Notes: a model not told the origin generated them from the letters alone. Positions 41,563 to 50,283 are shown, numbered from the stretch's first letter. The stretch is DNA of 64,000 nt from Streptomyces zingiberis (GCF_012034935.1 NZ_JAATEN010000012.1:62001-126000), one strand, 5' to 3'. Numbers and translations are program-made.

Positions 41563-42734
41563 CAGACGGACGCCTCCAGTTCGGCGTCGATCTTCTCCAG
41601 CAGCCGCTCCTGCAGCTCGGCCACGCCGATCTGCTGGACCAGCTCGGCGAAGAAACCGCGGACGACCAGCCGGCGCGCCTCGGCGGCCGGGATGCCGCGG
41701 GACATCAGGTAGAACAGCTGCTCGTCCTCGAAGCGGCCGGTCGCCGAGGCGTGGCCGGCGCCGACGATCTCGCCGGTCTCGATCTCCAGGTTGGGGACCG
41801 AGTCCACCCGGGCGCCGTCGGTGAGGACGAGGTTCCGGTTGAGCTCGTAGGTGTCGGTGCCCTCGGCTGCCGCGCGGATGAGCACGTCGCCGATCCAGAC
41901 GGCGTGCGCCTGGCGGCCCTGGAGCGCGCCCTTGTAGACGACGTTGCTCCGGCAGTGCGGAACGGCGTGGTCGACGAAGAGGCGGTGCTCCTGGTGCTGG
42001 CCGTCGTCGGTGAAGTACAGGCCGTAGAGCTCGGCCTCACCGCCGGGGCCCGCGTAGTTGATCCGCGGGTGGAGCCGGACCAGGTCGCCACCGAAGGTGA
42101 CGACCACGGAGCGGAAGGAGGCGTCCCGCCCGATCAGCGCGGTGTGCTGGCCGGCGTGGACCGCCTTGTCGCCCCAGTCCTGCACGGAGACGGCGGTGAG
42201 CTTGGCGCCGTCGCCCAGGATGTACTCGACGTTGCCGCCGAAGGTGGCGTCACCGGTGTGGTCCAGGATGACGACGGCCTCCGCGAAGGCGCCGACCTCG
42301 ATCACGTGGTGCGCGTAGGCGGTGCCGCCCTGGCCGTGCGCGGCGATCCGCACCGGCTCGGTCAGGACCGTCTCCTTGGGCACCGTGATGACGGTGGCCT
42401 TCTGGAAGGAGCTGTACACCTGGGCGGCGACCCGGTCCACGGGCTTGCCGGCGCGGCCCACGCGGGGGTCGTCCCGGTCCACCAGCTCGGTGGTGACCCC
42501 GCTCGGGGAGAAGATGTCGTGGCGGACGCCGCCGTCGTCCACGGCCGTGCCGTCGTGCAGGCCGCGGAGGCGCTCCAGCGGGGTGAACCGCCACTCCTCC
42601 TCACGGCCGTGCGGCACGGGGAAGTCCGCCACGTCGTAGGAGGCGGGCGCGCTGACCCGCGCGTCGGCGGGCTGCCCCCCGCCCACCTGAACGGCACCGT
42701 CCGTGGTGCTGCCCACCGGAATGTTCTCAGCCAT
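41562..42734 (-). CDS. sufD: Fe-S cluster assembly protein SufD
   Basis: SufD pairs with SufB in the SufBC2D scaffold and is needed for iron entry. The 390-aa product has the SufBD beta-helix: HHVIEVGAFAEAVVILDH, RLHPRINYAGPGGEAELYGLYFTDDGQHQEHRLFVDHAVPHCRSNVVYKGALQG (including the conserved histidine VDH), and the C-terminal DEQLFYLMSRGIPAAEARRLVVRGFF. The ATG at 42734 starts MAENIPVGSTTDG. It is 102 nt after sufB. Confidence 0.95.
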   Translation of the reverse strand: MAENIPVGSTTDGAVQVGGGQPADARVSAPASYDVADFPVPHGREEEWRFTPLERLRGLHDGTAVDDGGVRHDIFSPSGVTTELVDRDDPRVGRAGKPVDRVAAQVYSSFQKATVITVPKETVLTEPVRIAAHGQGGTAYAHHVIEVGAFAEAVVILDHTGDATFGGNVEYILGDGAKLTAVSVQDWGDKAVHAGQHTALIGRDASFRSVVVTFGGDLVRLHPRINYAGPGGEAELYGLYFTDDGQHQEHRLFVDHAVPHCRSNVVYKGALQGRQAHAVWIGDVLIRAAAEGTDTYELNRNLVLTDGARVDSVPNLEIETGEIVGAGHASATGRFEDEQLFYLMSRGIPAAEARRLVVRGFFAELVQQIGVAELQERLLEKIDAELEASV

Positions 42735-42836
42735 GGCTAGTCGTACAGCTCGCTTTCTGCCTGGTGTGTGATCGCTCGCGGTCCTGGGGCGCCGGCCGCC
42801 GCGGCGTGCGGCGGCCGGTGCCGGGGCGGGCCGGCC

Positions 42837-44258
42837 TCAGCCGACCGAGCCCTCCATCTGCAGCTCGATCAGCCGGTTCAGCTCCAGCGCGTACTCCATC
42901 GGGAGTTCCCGCGCGATCGGCTCGACGAAGCCGCGCACGATCATCGCCATCGCCTCGTCCTCGGCGAGACCCCGGCTCATCAGGTAGAAGAGCTGGTCGT
43001 CGCTGACCTTGGAGACCGTCGCCTCGTGGCCCATGGAGACGTCGTCCTCGCGGACGTCCACGTACGGGTAGGTGTCCGAGCGGGAGACGGTGTCCACCAG
43101 CAGGGCGTCACACAGGACGTTGGACTTGGAGCCCGAGGCGCCCTCCGCGATCTCGATCAGACCGCGGTAGGAGGTCCGGCCACCGGCCCGCGCCACCGAC
43201 TTCGAGACGATGTTCGAGGAGGTGTTGGGGGCCATGTGGACCATCTTGGCGCCCGCGTCCTGGTGCTGCCCCTCACCGGAGAAGGCGATGGAGAGGGTCT
43301 CGCCCTTGGCGTGCTCGCCCATGAGGTAGACGGCCGGGTACTTCATGGTGACCTTGGAGCCGATGTTGCCGTCGACCCACTCCATGGTGGCGCCCTCGTA
43401 GGCGACGGCGCGCTTGGTCACCAGGTTGTAGACGTTGTTCGACCAGTTCTGGATGGTCGTGTAGCGGCAGCGGCCGCCCTTCTTGACGATGATCTCCACG
43501 ACGGCGCTGTGCAGCGAGTCGGAGGAGTAGATCGGGGCGGTGCAGCCCTCGACGTAGTGCACGTAGGCGTTCTCGTCGACGATGATCAGCGTCCGCTCGA
43601 ACTGACCCATGTTCTCGGTGTTGATCCGGAAGTAGGCCTGCAGCGGGATGTCCACGTGGACGCCCGGCGGGACGTAGATGAAGGAGCCACCGGACCACAC
43701 GGCGGTGTTGAGCGCGGCGAACTTGTTGTCACCGGCCGGGATCACCGTGCCGAAGTACTCCTGGAAGATCTCCGGGTGCTCGCGCAGCGCCGTGTCCGTG
43801 TCCAGGAAGAGGACGCCCTGCTCCTCCAGGTCCTCGCGGATCTGGTGGTAGACCACCTCGGACTCGTACTGGGCGGCGACACCGGCGACCAGCCGCTGCT
43901 TCTCGGCCTCCGGGATGCCCAGCCTGTCGTAGGTGTTCTTGATGTCCTCCGGCAGGTCCTCCCAGCTGGTGGCCTGCTTCTCGGTGGAGCGGACGAAGTA
44001 CTTGATGTTGTCGAAGTCGATGCCCGAGAGGTCGGAGCCCCAGGTGGGCATGGGCTTCTTGTCGAACAGCCGCAGGCCCTTGAGCCGCAGCTTCAGCATC
44101 CACTCCGGCTCGTTCTTCTTCGCCGAGATGTCGCGGACGACCTCCTCGGACAGGCCGCGGCGGGCCGAGGAGCCGGCCGTGTCGGGGTCGGCCCAGCCGT
44201 ACTCGTAGGTGCCCAGCCCCTCCAGTTCGGGGTGAGCGGTCTCCGTGGGGAGCGTCAT
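42837..44258 (-). CDS. sufB: Fe-S cluster assembly protein SufB
   Basis: SufB is the scaffold subunit on which clusters form. The 473-aa product is full length, with no intein, unlike some actinobacterial SufB. Seen: ISAKKNEPEWMLKLRLKGL, the PPGVHVDIPLQAYFRIN segment, VEGCTAPIYSSDSLHSAVVEIIVKKGGRCRYTTIQNW, and SKSNVLCDALLVDTVSRSDTYPYVDVREDDVSMGHEATVSKV. The ATG at 44258 overlaps the sufR stop by 4 bp, so scaffold and repressor are co-translated. Confidence 0.97.
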   Translation of the reverse strand: MTLPTETAHPELEGLGTYEYGWADPDTAGSSARRGLSEEVVRDISAKKNEPEWMLKLRLKGLRLFDKKPMPTWGSDLSGIDFDNIKYFVRSTEKQATSWEDLPEDIKNTYDRLGIPEAEKQRLVAGVAAQYESEVVYHQIREDLEEQGVLFLDTDTALREHPEIFQEYFGTVIPAGDNKFAALNTAVWSGGSFIYVPPGVHVDIPLQAYFRINTENMGQFERTLIIVDENAYVHYVEGCTAPIYSSDSLHSAVVEIIVKKGGRCRYTTIQNWSNNVYNLVTKRAVAYEGATMEWVDGNIGSKVTMKYPAVYLMGEHAKGETLSIAFSGEGQHQDAGAKMVHMAPNTSSNIVSKSVARAGGRTSYRGLIEIAEGASGSKSNVLCDALLVDTVSRSDTYPYVDVREDDVSMGHEATVSKVSDDQLFYLMSRGLAEDEAMAMIVRGFVEPIARELPMEYALELNRLIELQMEGSVG

Positions 44259-45175
44259 GCGGGGTTCCTCCCGGCCGTGCTTGCGGATGCTGTGGTGGTC
44301 GTGCCTGTCGTGTCTGCCGTGGCCGTGGTGCCCGTGGTGGCCTTCGGGGCGGTCCTGGCGGCGCGGTGCGGGCCCGGGGGACCGGGGGCCGTGCCGGGCG
44401 CCCCGGACCGCGGGGCGCCGCTCGCGCCGCCCTCCACACCGTCCCGCTCCCCGCCACGGGGGACGAACGTCGTGCAGACCCCGTCGCCGTGGGCGATGGT
44501 GGCCAGCCGCTGGACATGGGTGCCGAGCAGGTCGGAGAAGACCTCGGTCTCCGCCTCGCACAGCTGCGGGAACCGCTCGGCGACATGGGCGACCGGACAG
44601 TGGTGCTGGCAGAGCTGCTCGCCGACCGGAGCGCTGCGCGCCGCAGCAGCGTACCCGTCGGCCGTCAGCGCCCGCGCCAGCGCCTCGGTACGCCGGTCGG
44701 GGGCCACGCTCTCGATCAGCTCGCGGTAGCCGGCGGTCTGGGCGGCGAGCCGGGCGCGGGCGAAGGCCGAGACCGCCGCCTCGCCCTCGGCGCCGCCGCC
44801 CGCCTGCTGGGCGATCCAGCGCAGCGCGTCGGCGGCCAGGGAGTCGTACGCCTGGTCGAAAGCGTCCCGCCCGGCGTCGGTCAGGGCGAAGGCCTTCGCG
44901 GGCCGGCCACGCCCCCGGGAGCCGTAGACCCGCCGGTCACGCGGCGCCACCAGCCCCTCGGCGACCAGCGTGTCGAGATGGCGGCGGACCGCCGCCTGGG
45001 TGAGCGCCAGCCGGCCCGCGAGCTCGGCGGCGGTGGACGGGCCGTGGTCGAGGATGGAGCGCGCCACCCGGTTACGGGTGGAGCGCGGCTCGTCGTGCGC
45101 GGGCGGCGTGGGCACGACGGGGGAGGCGGCCCGCCGGGCCGCCGTCACCTTCCGGTCGTCGCTCACGTTTTTCAC
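44255..45175 (-). CDS. sufR: Fe-S cluster-sensing repressor SufR
   Basis: SufR carries a [4Fe-4S] cluster and represses the suf operon; in S. avermitilis SufR is reported to bind CAAC-N6-GTTG. The 306-aa product has a winged helix (about 35-100, TAAELAGRLALTQAAVRRHLDTLVAEGLV) and four candidate ligand cysteines C189, C193, C206 and C234, in the 4/13/28 spacing I recall for Streptomyces SufR. The GTG at 45175 is chosen provisionally: the operator spans this codon, and a -10-like AACAAT (45187-45182) would start RNA here, implying a leaderless mRNA. GTG 45166 is the alternative. The last 65 residues are a Pro/Gly then Thr/Ala/Gly-rich tail with no family counterpart that I know. Confidence 0.9.
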   Translation of the reverse strand: MKNVSDDRKVTAARRAASPVVPTPPAHDEPRSTRNRVARSILDHGPSTAAELAGRLALTQAAVRRHLDTLVAEGLVAPRDRRVYGSRGRGRPAKAFALTDAGRDAFDQAYDSLAADALRWIAQQAGGGAEGEAAVSAFARARLAAQTAGYRELIESVAPDRRTEALARALTADGYAAAARSAPVGEQLCQHHCPVAHVAERFPQLCEAETEVFSDLLGTHVQRLATIAHGDGVCTTFVPRGGERDGVEGGASGAPRSGAPGTAPGPPGPHRAARTAPKATTGTTATADTTGTTTTASASTAGRNPA

Positions 45176-45188
45176 AACGCCATTGTTG
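45175..45188. promoter_or_regulatory. SufR operator CAAC-N6-GTTG
   Basis: A perfect palindromic match: CAAC at 45175-45178, six spacer bases, GTTG at 45185-45188. It overlaps the putative -10 and the first base of the sufR GTG codon, so bound SufR would block its own promoter (autorepression). A TTGTCG -35 candidate lies at 45211-45206 on the minus strand, 18 nt upstream of AACAAT. Confidence 0.85.
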
Positions 45189-45286
45189 CGTAATTCTTCC
45201 GGATGCGACAAGCGAGGTCCGGCGGACGGCGCGTGGGCTCCGTCACTAAGGGTCACCTAAGCGCGGGCGGCGTTCCGGGCCGCCAT

Positions 45287-45310
45287 GCCCCTTCGCCCCT
45301 TCGCCCCTTC
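45287..45310. repeat. 8-bp tandem repeat CCCCTTCG x3
   Basis: CCCCTTCG is repeated three times (the last ends in CA) about 85-105 nt before the ABC exporter ATPase gene. No function is apparent. Confidence 0.6.
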
Positions 45311-45392
45311 ACCGCTCGGCCACCCCTGATCGGCCGGCCGCCCCGCTCTCCCCCGGGGCCGGGGTGGCCACGGCCCTCCGTAGACTGCGCCC

Positions 45393-46319
45393 ATGCGCAA
45401 CGAGCCGGTCGTCCAGGCGCGGAACCTGGTCAAGCGGTACGGGACCACCACCGCGCTGGACGGGCTCGGCCTGTCCGTCGCGGCGGGCACCGTCACCGCC
45501 GTCCTCGGTCCCAACGGCGCCGGGAAGACCACCGCCGTGGAGATCTGCGAGGGCTACCGCCGCCCGGACGCGGGCACCGTCCGCGTCCTCGGGCTGGACC
45601 CGGTGGCCGACGCGGCCGCCCTGCGGCCCCGGATCGGGGTGATGCTCCAGTCCGGCGGCGTCTACCCCACCGCCCGCGCCGGGGAGATGCTGCGCCACAC
45701 CGCCCGGCTGCACGCCCACCCCCTCGACACCGCCATGCTCACCGAGCGCCTGGGACTGGGCGGCTGCGGCCGCACCCCCTACCGGCGGCTCTCCGGCGGC
45801 CAGCAGCAGCGGCTGGCGCTGGCCATGGCCGTCGTCGGCCGCCCGGAGCTGGTCTTCCTCGACGAGCCGACCGCCGGTCTCGACCCACAGGCCCGCCACG
45901 CCACCTGGGACCTCCTCCGGGAGCTGCGCGCGGACGGGGTGACGGCCGTGCTCACCACCCACTTCATGGACGAGGCCGAGCAGCTCGCCGACGAGGTGGT
46001 GATCGTCGACGGCGGCCGGGCCGTCGCCCAGGGCTCCCCCGAGGAGCTGTGCCGGGGCGGCGCCGAGGACACCCTGCGCTTCACCGGCCGCCCGGGACTC
46101 GACCTGACCACGCTCCTCACGGCGCTGCCGGACGGCTCCGCCGCCGCCGAGACCGCCCCGGGCTCCTACCGCGTCGCCGGCCAGGTCGATCCGCAACTGC
46201 TGGCCACCGTCGCCTCCTGGTGCGCGCAGCACGGCGTCCTGCCGGACCGGATAGCGGTCGAGCGGCGCACCCTGGAGGACGTCTTCCTGGAGCTCACCGG
46301 CAAGGAGCTGCGCTCGTGA
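45393..46319 (+). CDS. ABC-2 type exporter ATP-binding protein
   Basis: A 308-aa ATPase of the DrrA/CcmA-type group. Seen: Walker A GPNGAGKTT (39-47), Q-loop VMLQSGG, signature RLSGGQQQRLALAMA, Walker B LVFLDEPTAGLDPQ, and a C-terminal extension ending LEDVFLELTGKELRS, which is typical of drug/lipid exporters. The ATG at 45393 follows a 130-nt gap after the divergent suf promoter. Its stop overlaps the permease GTG by 4 bp. The substrate is unknown; the proximity to suf and cta genes is conserved in streptomycetes as I recall, so heme- or cytochrome-related export is possible. Confidence 0.92.
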   Translation: MRNEPVVQARNLVKRYGTTTALDGLGLSVAAGTVTAVLGPNGAGKTTAVEICEGYRRPDAGTVRVLGLDPVADAAALRPRIGVMLQSGGVYPTARAGEMLRHTARLHAHPLDTAMLTERLGLGGCGRTPYRRLSGGQQQRLALAMAVVGRPELVFLDEPTAGLDPQARHATWDLLRELRADGVTAVLTTHFMDEAEQLADEVVIVDGGRAVAQGSPEELCRGGAEDTLRFTGRPGLDLTTLLTALPDGSAAAETAPGSYRVAGQVDPQLLATVASWCAQHGVLPDRIAVERRTLEDVFLELTGKELRS

Positions 46320-47119
46320 CCAGCCGCACCACCACGGAGGGCCCGGCGGCCGGCACGTTCGCCCCGCGGCCCGGCGCCGCGCCGATGGCACGCATGATCG
46401 CCGCGCAGACCGCTCTGGAGACCCGGCTGCTGCTCCGCAACGGTGAGCAGCTGCTGCTGACCATGGTGATCCCGGCGCTGCTGCTGGTGCTCTTCGCGAC
46501 CGTCGACATCGTGGACCTCCCCGCCACCGGCGGCGGGCGGGCCGTGGACTTCCTCGCCCCCGGCGTGCTGGCCCTGGCCGTGCTCTCCACGGCCTTCACC
46601 GGCCAGGCCATCGCCACCGGGTTCGAACGCCGCTACGGGGTGCTGAAACGGCTCGGCGCCTCCCCGCTGCCACGCCGGGCCCTGATGGCGGCGAAGACGG
46701 GCGCGGTACTGGTCACCGAGATCCTCCAGATCGCCCTGCTCACGGCGGTCGCTCTCGGCCTGGGCTGGTCCCCCCGGGGCAACCCGCTCACCGTGCTGCT
46801 GCTGCTGGCGCTCGGGACGGCGGCGTTCTCGGGGCTGGGCCTGCTGATGGCGGGCACCCTGCGGGCGGAGGCCACGCTGGCGGCCGCCAACCTGGTCTTC
46901 CTGCTGCTGCTCGTCGGCGGCGGGGTGGTCGTCCCGCTGGAGCGGTTCCCCGAGGCCGCGCAGCCGGTACTGGCACTCCTGCCGATCACGGCGCTCTCCG
47001 ACGGCCTGCGCGCGGTGCTCGCGCACGGCTCCGCCGTGCCCTGGGGGGACGTGGGCCTCCTGGCCGGCTGGGCGGTGCTGGGGCTGGGCGCGGCGGCGCG
47101 CTTCTTCCGCTGGGAGTGA
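46316..47119 (+). CDS. ABC-2 type exporter permease
   Basis: A 267-aa membrane partner of the preceding ATPase, with about six helices: LLTMVIPALLLVLFATVDIV, DFLAPGVLALAVLSTAFTGQAIATGFERRYGVLKRLGASPLPRRALMAAK (the typical ABC-2 loop), then VLLLLALGTAAFSGLGLLMAG and NLVFLLLLVGGGVVVPLERFP. The GTG at 46316 overlaps the ATPase stop. A short 7-bp stem-loop (47122-47145) directly after the stop may end transcription. Confidence 0.9.
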   Translation: MTSRTTTEGPAAGTFAPRPGAAPMARMIAAQTALETRLLLRNGEQLLLTMVIPALLLVLFATVDIVDLPATGGGRAVDFLAPGVLALAVLSTAFTGQAIATGFERRYGVLKRLGASPLPRRALMAAKTGAVLVTEILQIALLTAVALGLGWSPRGNPLTVLLLLALGTAAFSGLGLLMAGTLRAEATLAAANLVFLLLLVGGGVVVPLERFPEAAQPVLALLPITALSDGLRAVLAHGSAVPWGDVGLLAGWAVLGLGAAARFFRWE

Positions 47120-47445
47120 GACGCGGGGCCGGTCCGGACCCCGCGCCGGCCTTGCGTCCCCCGCGCCGCTCCGGCCGCGCGTTCCGGCGGCCCGTCGTCC
47201 CGGCGCCGCGCCCGACCCCCGTCCGGGCGCGGCACCCGACGCGGGCCGCTCCATCATCAGGACGGGGCGGCACCCCGGTATGTGACATCGGCGTGCGGCC
47301 GGGTTCCGTCGGCGCGCCCCGTCTCCGCCGCCCGCCCGTCCCGTCCCGCCCGGGCCCGTCCGCCCCGGAGCGGACGGACCATGGAGAATGGGCTCGCGCC
47401 CGAGGTGAACTGCCCGGGTGCGGCACCGACTTCCGGAGGACCGCC
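47120..47445. other. intergenic, short hairpin then no recognised feature
   Basis: 326 nt between the exporter permease and the acetyltransferase. A 7-bp stem with a 10-nt loop (47122-47145) may be the exporter terminator. The rest gives only low-complexity frames. The acetyltransferase ribosome-binding site GGAGGA is at 47435-47440. Confidence 0.5.
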
Positions 47446-48084
47446 GTGGACGGACAGCAGCCCGGGCAGAAGGCCGGACGGGAGACCGGCCAGGAAGACC
47501 GGACGAGCGGGCGAAGCCGGCCGAGCCAGAAGGAACGCATGCTCGCCGGTGAGCTCTACCGCGCCGACGACCCGCAGCTCGCCGCCGATCTGCGGCGCGC
47601 CGCCGAGCTGAACGAACGGTTCAACACCTCGACCACCGCCGACCCGGAGGGCCGCCGCGCCGTCCTGGCCGAACTGCTCGGGGAGCTGGGCGAGGGCGCG
47701 GAGATACGGCCGCCGCTGTCCGTGGACTACGGCTACCGGATCACCGTGGGACCGGGCACCTTCGTCAACTTCGGCGCCGTACTGCTGGACGTGGCGGAGA
47801 TCCGGATCGGGGCGGACGTCCAGCTCGGCCCGAACGTCCAGTTGCTCACCCCGACCCACCCCGTCGACCCGGAGCTCCGGCGCGAAAAGTGGGAATCGGC
47901 GCTGCCGATCACCCTGGGGGACAACGTGTGGCTGGGCGGCGGCGTCATCGTCTGCCCCGGCGTCACCATCGGGGAGAACACCGTCGTCGGCGCGGGTGCC
48001 GTGGTGACGAAGGACCTGCCGGCGAACGTCGTCGCCGTCGGCAACCCGGCGCGCGTCGTCCGGGAGATCCGCCCCGGCGCGTGA
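47446..48084 (+). CDS. hexapeptide-repeat sugar O-acetyltransferase (maltose/galactoside type)
   Basis: A 212-aa cytosolic acetyl-CoA-dependent O-acetyltransferase of the LacA/Maa/NodL family. Seen: the Mac domain KERMLAGELYRADDPQLAADLRRAAELNERFN, then a left-handed beta-helix with the catalytic histidine region LLTPTHPVDPELRREKWE and closing NVWLGGGVIVCPGVTIGENTVVGAGAVVTKDLPANVVAVGNPARVVR. The GTG at 47446 has GGAGGA 5 nt upstream but adds a 31-residue Gln/Gly/Arg-rich leader not usual in the family; an ATG near 47539 gives the classical start. Confidence 0.9.
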   Translation: MDGQQPGQKAGRETGQEDRTSGRSRPSQKERMLAGELYRADDPQLAADLRRAAELNERFNTSTTADPEGRRAVLAELLGELGEGAEIRPPLSVDYGYRITVGPGTFVNFGAVLLDVAEIRIGADVQLGPNVQLLTPTHPVDPELRREKWESALPITLGDNVWLGGGVIVCPGVTIGENTVVGAGAVVTKDLPANVVAVGNPARVVREIRPGA

Positions 48085-48129
48085 CCGGCGGCCCGGACCA
48101 GGGCTCAGGCCCGCCGGCCGTCCCGCAGC

Positions 48130-48164
48130 GGCGCGCCCGGCCCGGCATCCGGGCCGGGCGCGCC
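48130..48164. terminator. 16-bp perfect hairpin after acetyltransferase gene
   Basis: The arms 48130-48145 and 48149-48164 pair perfectly with loop CAT. It lies between the convergent acetyltransferase and 151-aa genes. GGTCAGGTCGGGTCGGG-type pentamer repeats follow (about 48166-48197). Confidence 0.85.
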
Positions 48165-48264
48165 GGGTCAGGTCAGGTCGGGTCGGGTCGGGTCGGGAGT
48201 GCTTGAGGTTCGCCCGCGAGCGGCTGCCGCGCCAAAGGCTTGTTATAAACCGGATCGGAGCGGG

Positions 48265-48720
48265 TCAGGGAAGGACGCGGGACGGGTCCGCTCCGCCGGC
48301 CGCCAGGAACGCGAGGCGGCTCGGTTCCGCGTCGCCGCCCCCGTCCTCGCTCCAGCCGAAGGCGCCCGCCACCACGTGGTCGCGCCGCCCGCCCGCGGTC
48401 TCCAGCAGCAGCACCCGGTCACCCCGGCGGGCGTGGCCGGTGTCGGCGAGGATACGGCGGCGTTCCTCGTCGGTGGCGCAGCGGATGGTGAGCGAGTCGT
48501 AGGTGATGCCCGTCTTCACCGCCCGGACCGGCTTGAAGAGCACATCGATCCGGGTGCGGCGGACGCCCTCCCGGTCCAGGGAGCGGGAGCGCAACAGCAG
48601 CTGACCATGGCTGACGGTGTACGCCCAGACGGAGAACTCCCGCGCGGAGCGGAAGAGTTCTCTGCCGGGGGCGAAGTGGGCGTCGCTGTTCAGCCATACC
48701 TGTGTGGTCTCGGTCTCCAT
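48265..48720 (-). CDS. uncharacterised conserved protein
   Basis: I do not recognise this 151-aa protein. It is soluble, mixed alpha/beta, and opens METETTQVWLNSDAHFAPGRELFRSAREFSVWAYTVSHGQLLLRSRS, followed by RTRIDVLFKPVRAVKTGITYDSLTIRCATDEERRRIL and a C-terminal GDRVLLLETAGGRRDHVVAGAFGWSEDGG. The ordinary amino-acid composition and good codon bias support a real gene. It is convergent with the acetyltransferase and divergent from ctaA. No catalytic motif is evident. Confidence 0.8.
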   Translation of the reverse strand: METETTQVWLNSDAHFAPGRELFRSAREFSVWAYTVSHGQLLLRSRSLDREGVRRTRIDVLFKPVRAVKTGITYDSLTIRCATDEERRRILADTGHARRGDRVLLLETAGGRRDHVVAGAFGWSEDGGGDAEPSRLAFLAAGGADPSRVLP

Positions 48721-48982
48721 GGCCGAATCCTGTCAAAAGGCGGGCGCGTGGGGCAGCGCCGGGACGTCTCCGGTTCACCGGCCCGCCCCCTGCCGGGCCG
48801 CCGGGGCCCGCCGGATCGGTGCGCGCGGCGGAACAGCCGGGGGCAGCGGCCCGGCCGGAGCCCCGACGGCCCCCGGGCGCCGGGCAGCGCGAGGGGGTTG
48901 TGTGTCCTCTCCCCGTCCCACCCGCCGCCGCACCGCCCCGGCGATCCCCGGCCCTCGTGAAAAGATGCACAAGCGCGGTGTC

Positions 48983-48988
48983 TACGAT
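48983..48988 (+). promoter_or_regulatory. candidate -10 box of a leaderless ctaA transcript
   Basis: TACGAT at 48983-48988 matches the actinobacterial -10 consensus (TANNNT). It ends 6 nt before the GTG start of ctaA at 48995, where the RNA would begin. A clear -35 is missing (GTGAAA at 48957-48962 is 20 nt away). Confidence 0.35.
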
Positions 48989-48994
48989 GGTCCC

Positions 48995-49987
48995 GTGTCC
49001 AACCCGACCGCCTTTGTGCGCAACCCCCTCGCCTCGCTCGCCGCCCGCTGGACGCCGTCCCCGGCGACGGTCCGGCGGGCCGCCCTCACGGCGCTGGTGA
49101 TGAGCGTCGTCATCGTCGTCACCGGCGGCGCCGTCCGCCTCACCGGCTCCGGGCTGGGCTGCGACACCTGGCCCAAGTGCACCTCGGAGAGCCTGGTCGC
49201 CACCCGTGAGATGGGGCTGCACGGCGCCATCGAATTCGGCAACCGGATGCTCACCTACGTGCTGGCCGCCGCCGTCGGCTGGACGATCCTCGCGGCCCGC
49301 TCGGCCAAGCCGCGCCGCCGGGGCCTGACCCGGCTCGCCTGGTCGCAGTTCTTCGTGGTCCTCGGCAACGCGGTACTCGGCGGGATCACGGTACTCACCG
49401 GACTCAACCCGTACAGCGTCGCGGGGCACTTCCTGCTGGCCACGGCCCTGATCACCGTCACCACCATCACCTGGCACCGGGCCGGTGAGGGCGACGGCGC
49501 GCCGCGCCCGCTGACCGGCCCCCGCATCCGCCTGCTGACCCGGGCCCTGGTGGGCTGCTCGGCGGCGCTGGTGGTGGCCGGCACGGTGGTCACGGGCGCG
49601 GGACCGCACGCGGGTGACAGCAGCGAGGTACCGCGGATGGCGGTGGACTGGGAGACGGTGACCCAGGTGCACGCGGTGCTCGCCTGGGCGGTGGTGCTGC
49701 TCACCGCCGCGCTCTGGGCGGCGCTCCGCGCGGCGGGCACCCCCGGCCTCGCCCGGCGGCGCACGGCACTGCTCCTGGGGGTGCTGCTGGCACAGGGCGT
49801 CATCGGCTACGCGCAGTATCTGACCGATCTGCCCGAGGTGCTGGTGGGGCTGCACATGCTCGGTTCCTGCCTGGTGTGGATCGGGGTGCTCCGGGTCCTG
49901 CTCTCGCAGCGGGAACGGCCCGCCGGGCCGGCCGGCACGCCGGTGACCGCGCCGCGGGAGGACGCGGCGGTCGCGACGGCCTCCTGA
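48995..49987 (+). CDS. ctaA: heme A synthase (COX15/CtaA family)
   Basis: CtaA oxidises the C8 methyl of heme O to make heme A for aa3-type cytochrome oxidase. The 330-aa membrane protein has about eight helices in two four-helix bundles. Seen: an external cysteine pair C56/C62 in LGCDTWPKC, a conserved E80 and heme histidine H76 in LHGAIEFGNRM, then histidines in AGHFLLAT, VHAVLAWAV and LHMLGSCLVW. The GTG at 48995 sits just after a -10-like TACGAT; an in-frame ATG at 48965 is the alternative. It is 1.4 kb from ctaB, facing it. Confidence 0.93.
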   Translation: MSNPTAFVRNPLASLAARWTPSPATVRRAALTALVMSVVIVVTGGAVRLTGSGLGCDTWPKCTSESLVATREMGLHGAIEFGNRMLTYVLAAAVGWTILAARSAKPRRRGLTRLAWSQFFVVLGNAVLGGITVLTGLNPYSVAGHFLLATALITVTTITWHRAGEGDGAPRPLTGPRIRLLTRALVGCSAALVVAGTVVTGAGPHAGDSSEVPRMAVDWETVTQVHAVLAWAVVLLTAALWAALRAAGTPGLARRRTALLLGVLLAQGVIGYAQYLTDLPEVLVGLHMLGSCLVWIGVLRVLLSQRERPAGPAGTPVTAPREDAAVATAS

Positions 49988-50283
49988 GCGGTGCCCGCAC
50001 CCGGCGCGCGGAACCACCCGGGGCGGGACCCGGGGCCGGAGCGGCAGGGACGGCCCGCCCCATCCGTGGACTCGCCGCCGGGGCGCCGGGCACACGGACG
50101 GGGCCGCACGCACGGATGAGACCGGCCCCCGCCGCCCCGGGCACCGGAGGATCCCTCCCCCAGGCGGAACGCCCGCCGCCGCACGCGGCGGGCCGGACAC
50201 CGCGTGACCCCGCCCCGGACGGACCGAGGGGCAGGGGAGGGCGGACGGCGGGACGGGCCGGTCGGGCGGACGGCTGCCGCCCG

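Noticed and set aside
42837..44258. Intein in SufB
   Set aside because: Some actinobacterial SufB proteins carry one; here the coding sequence is continuous at 473 aa with uninterrupted conserved blocks.
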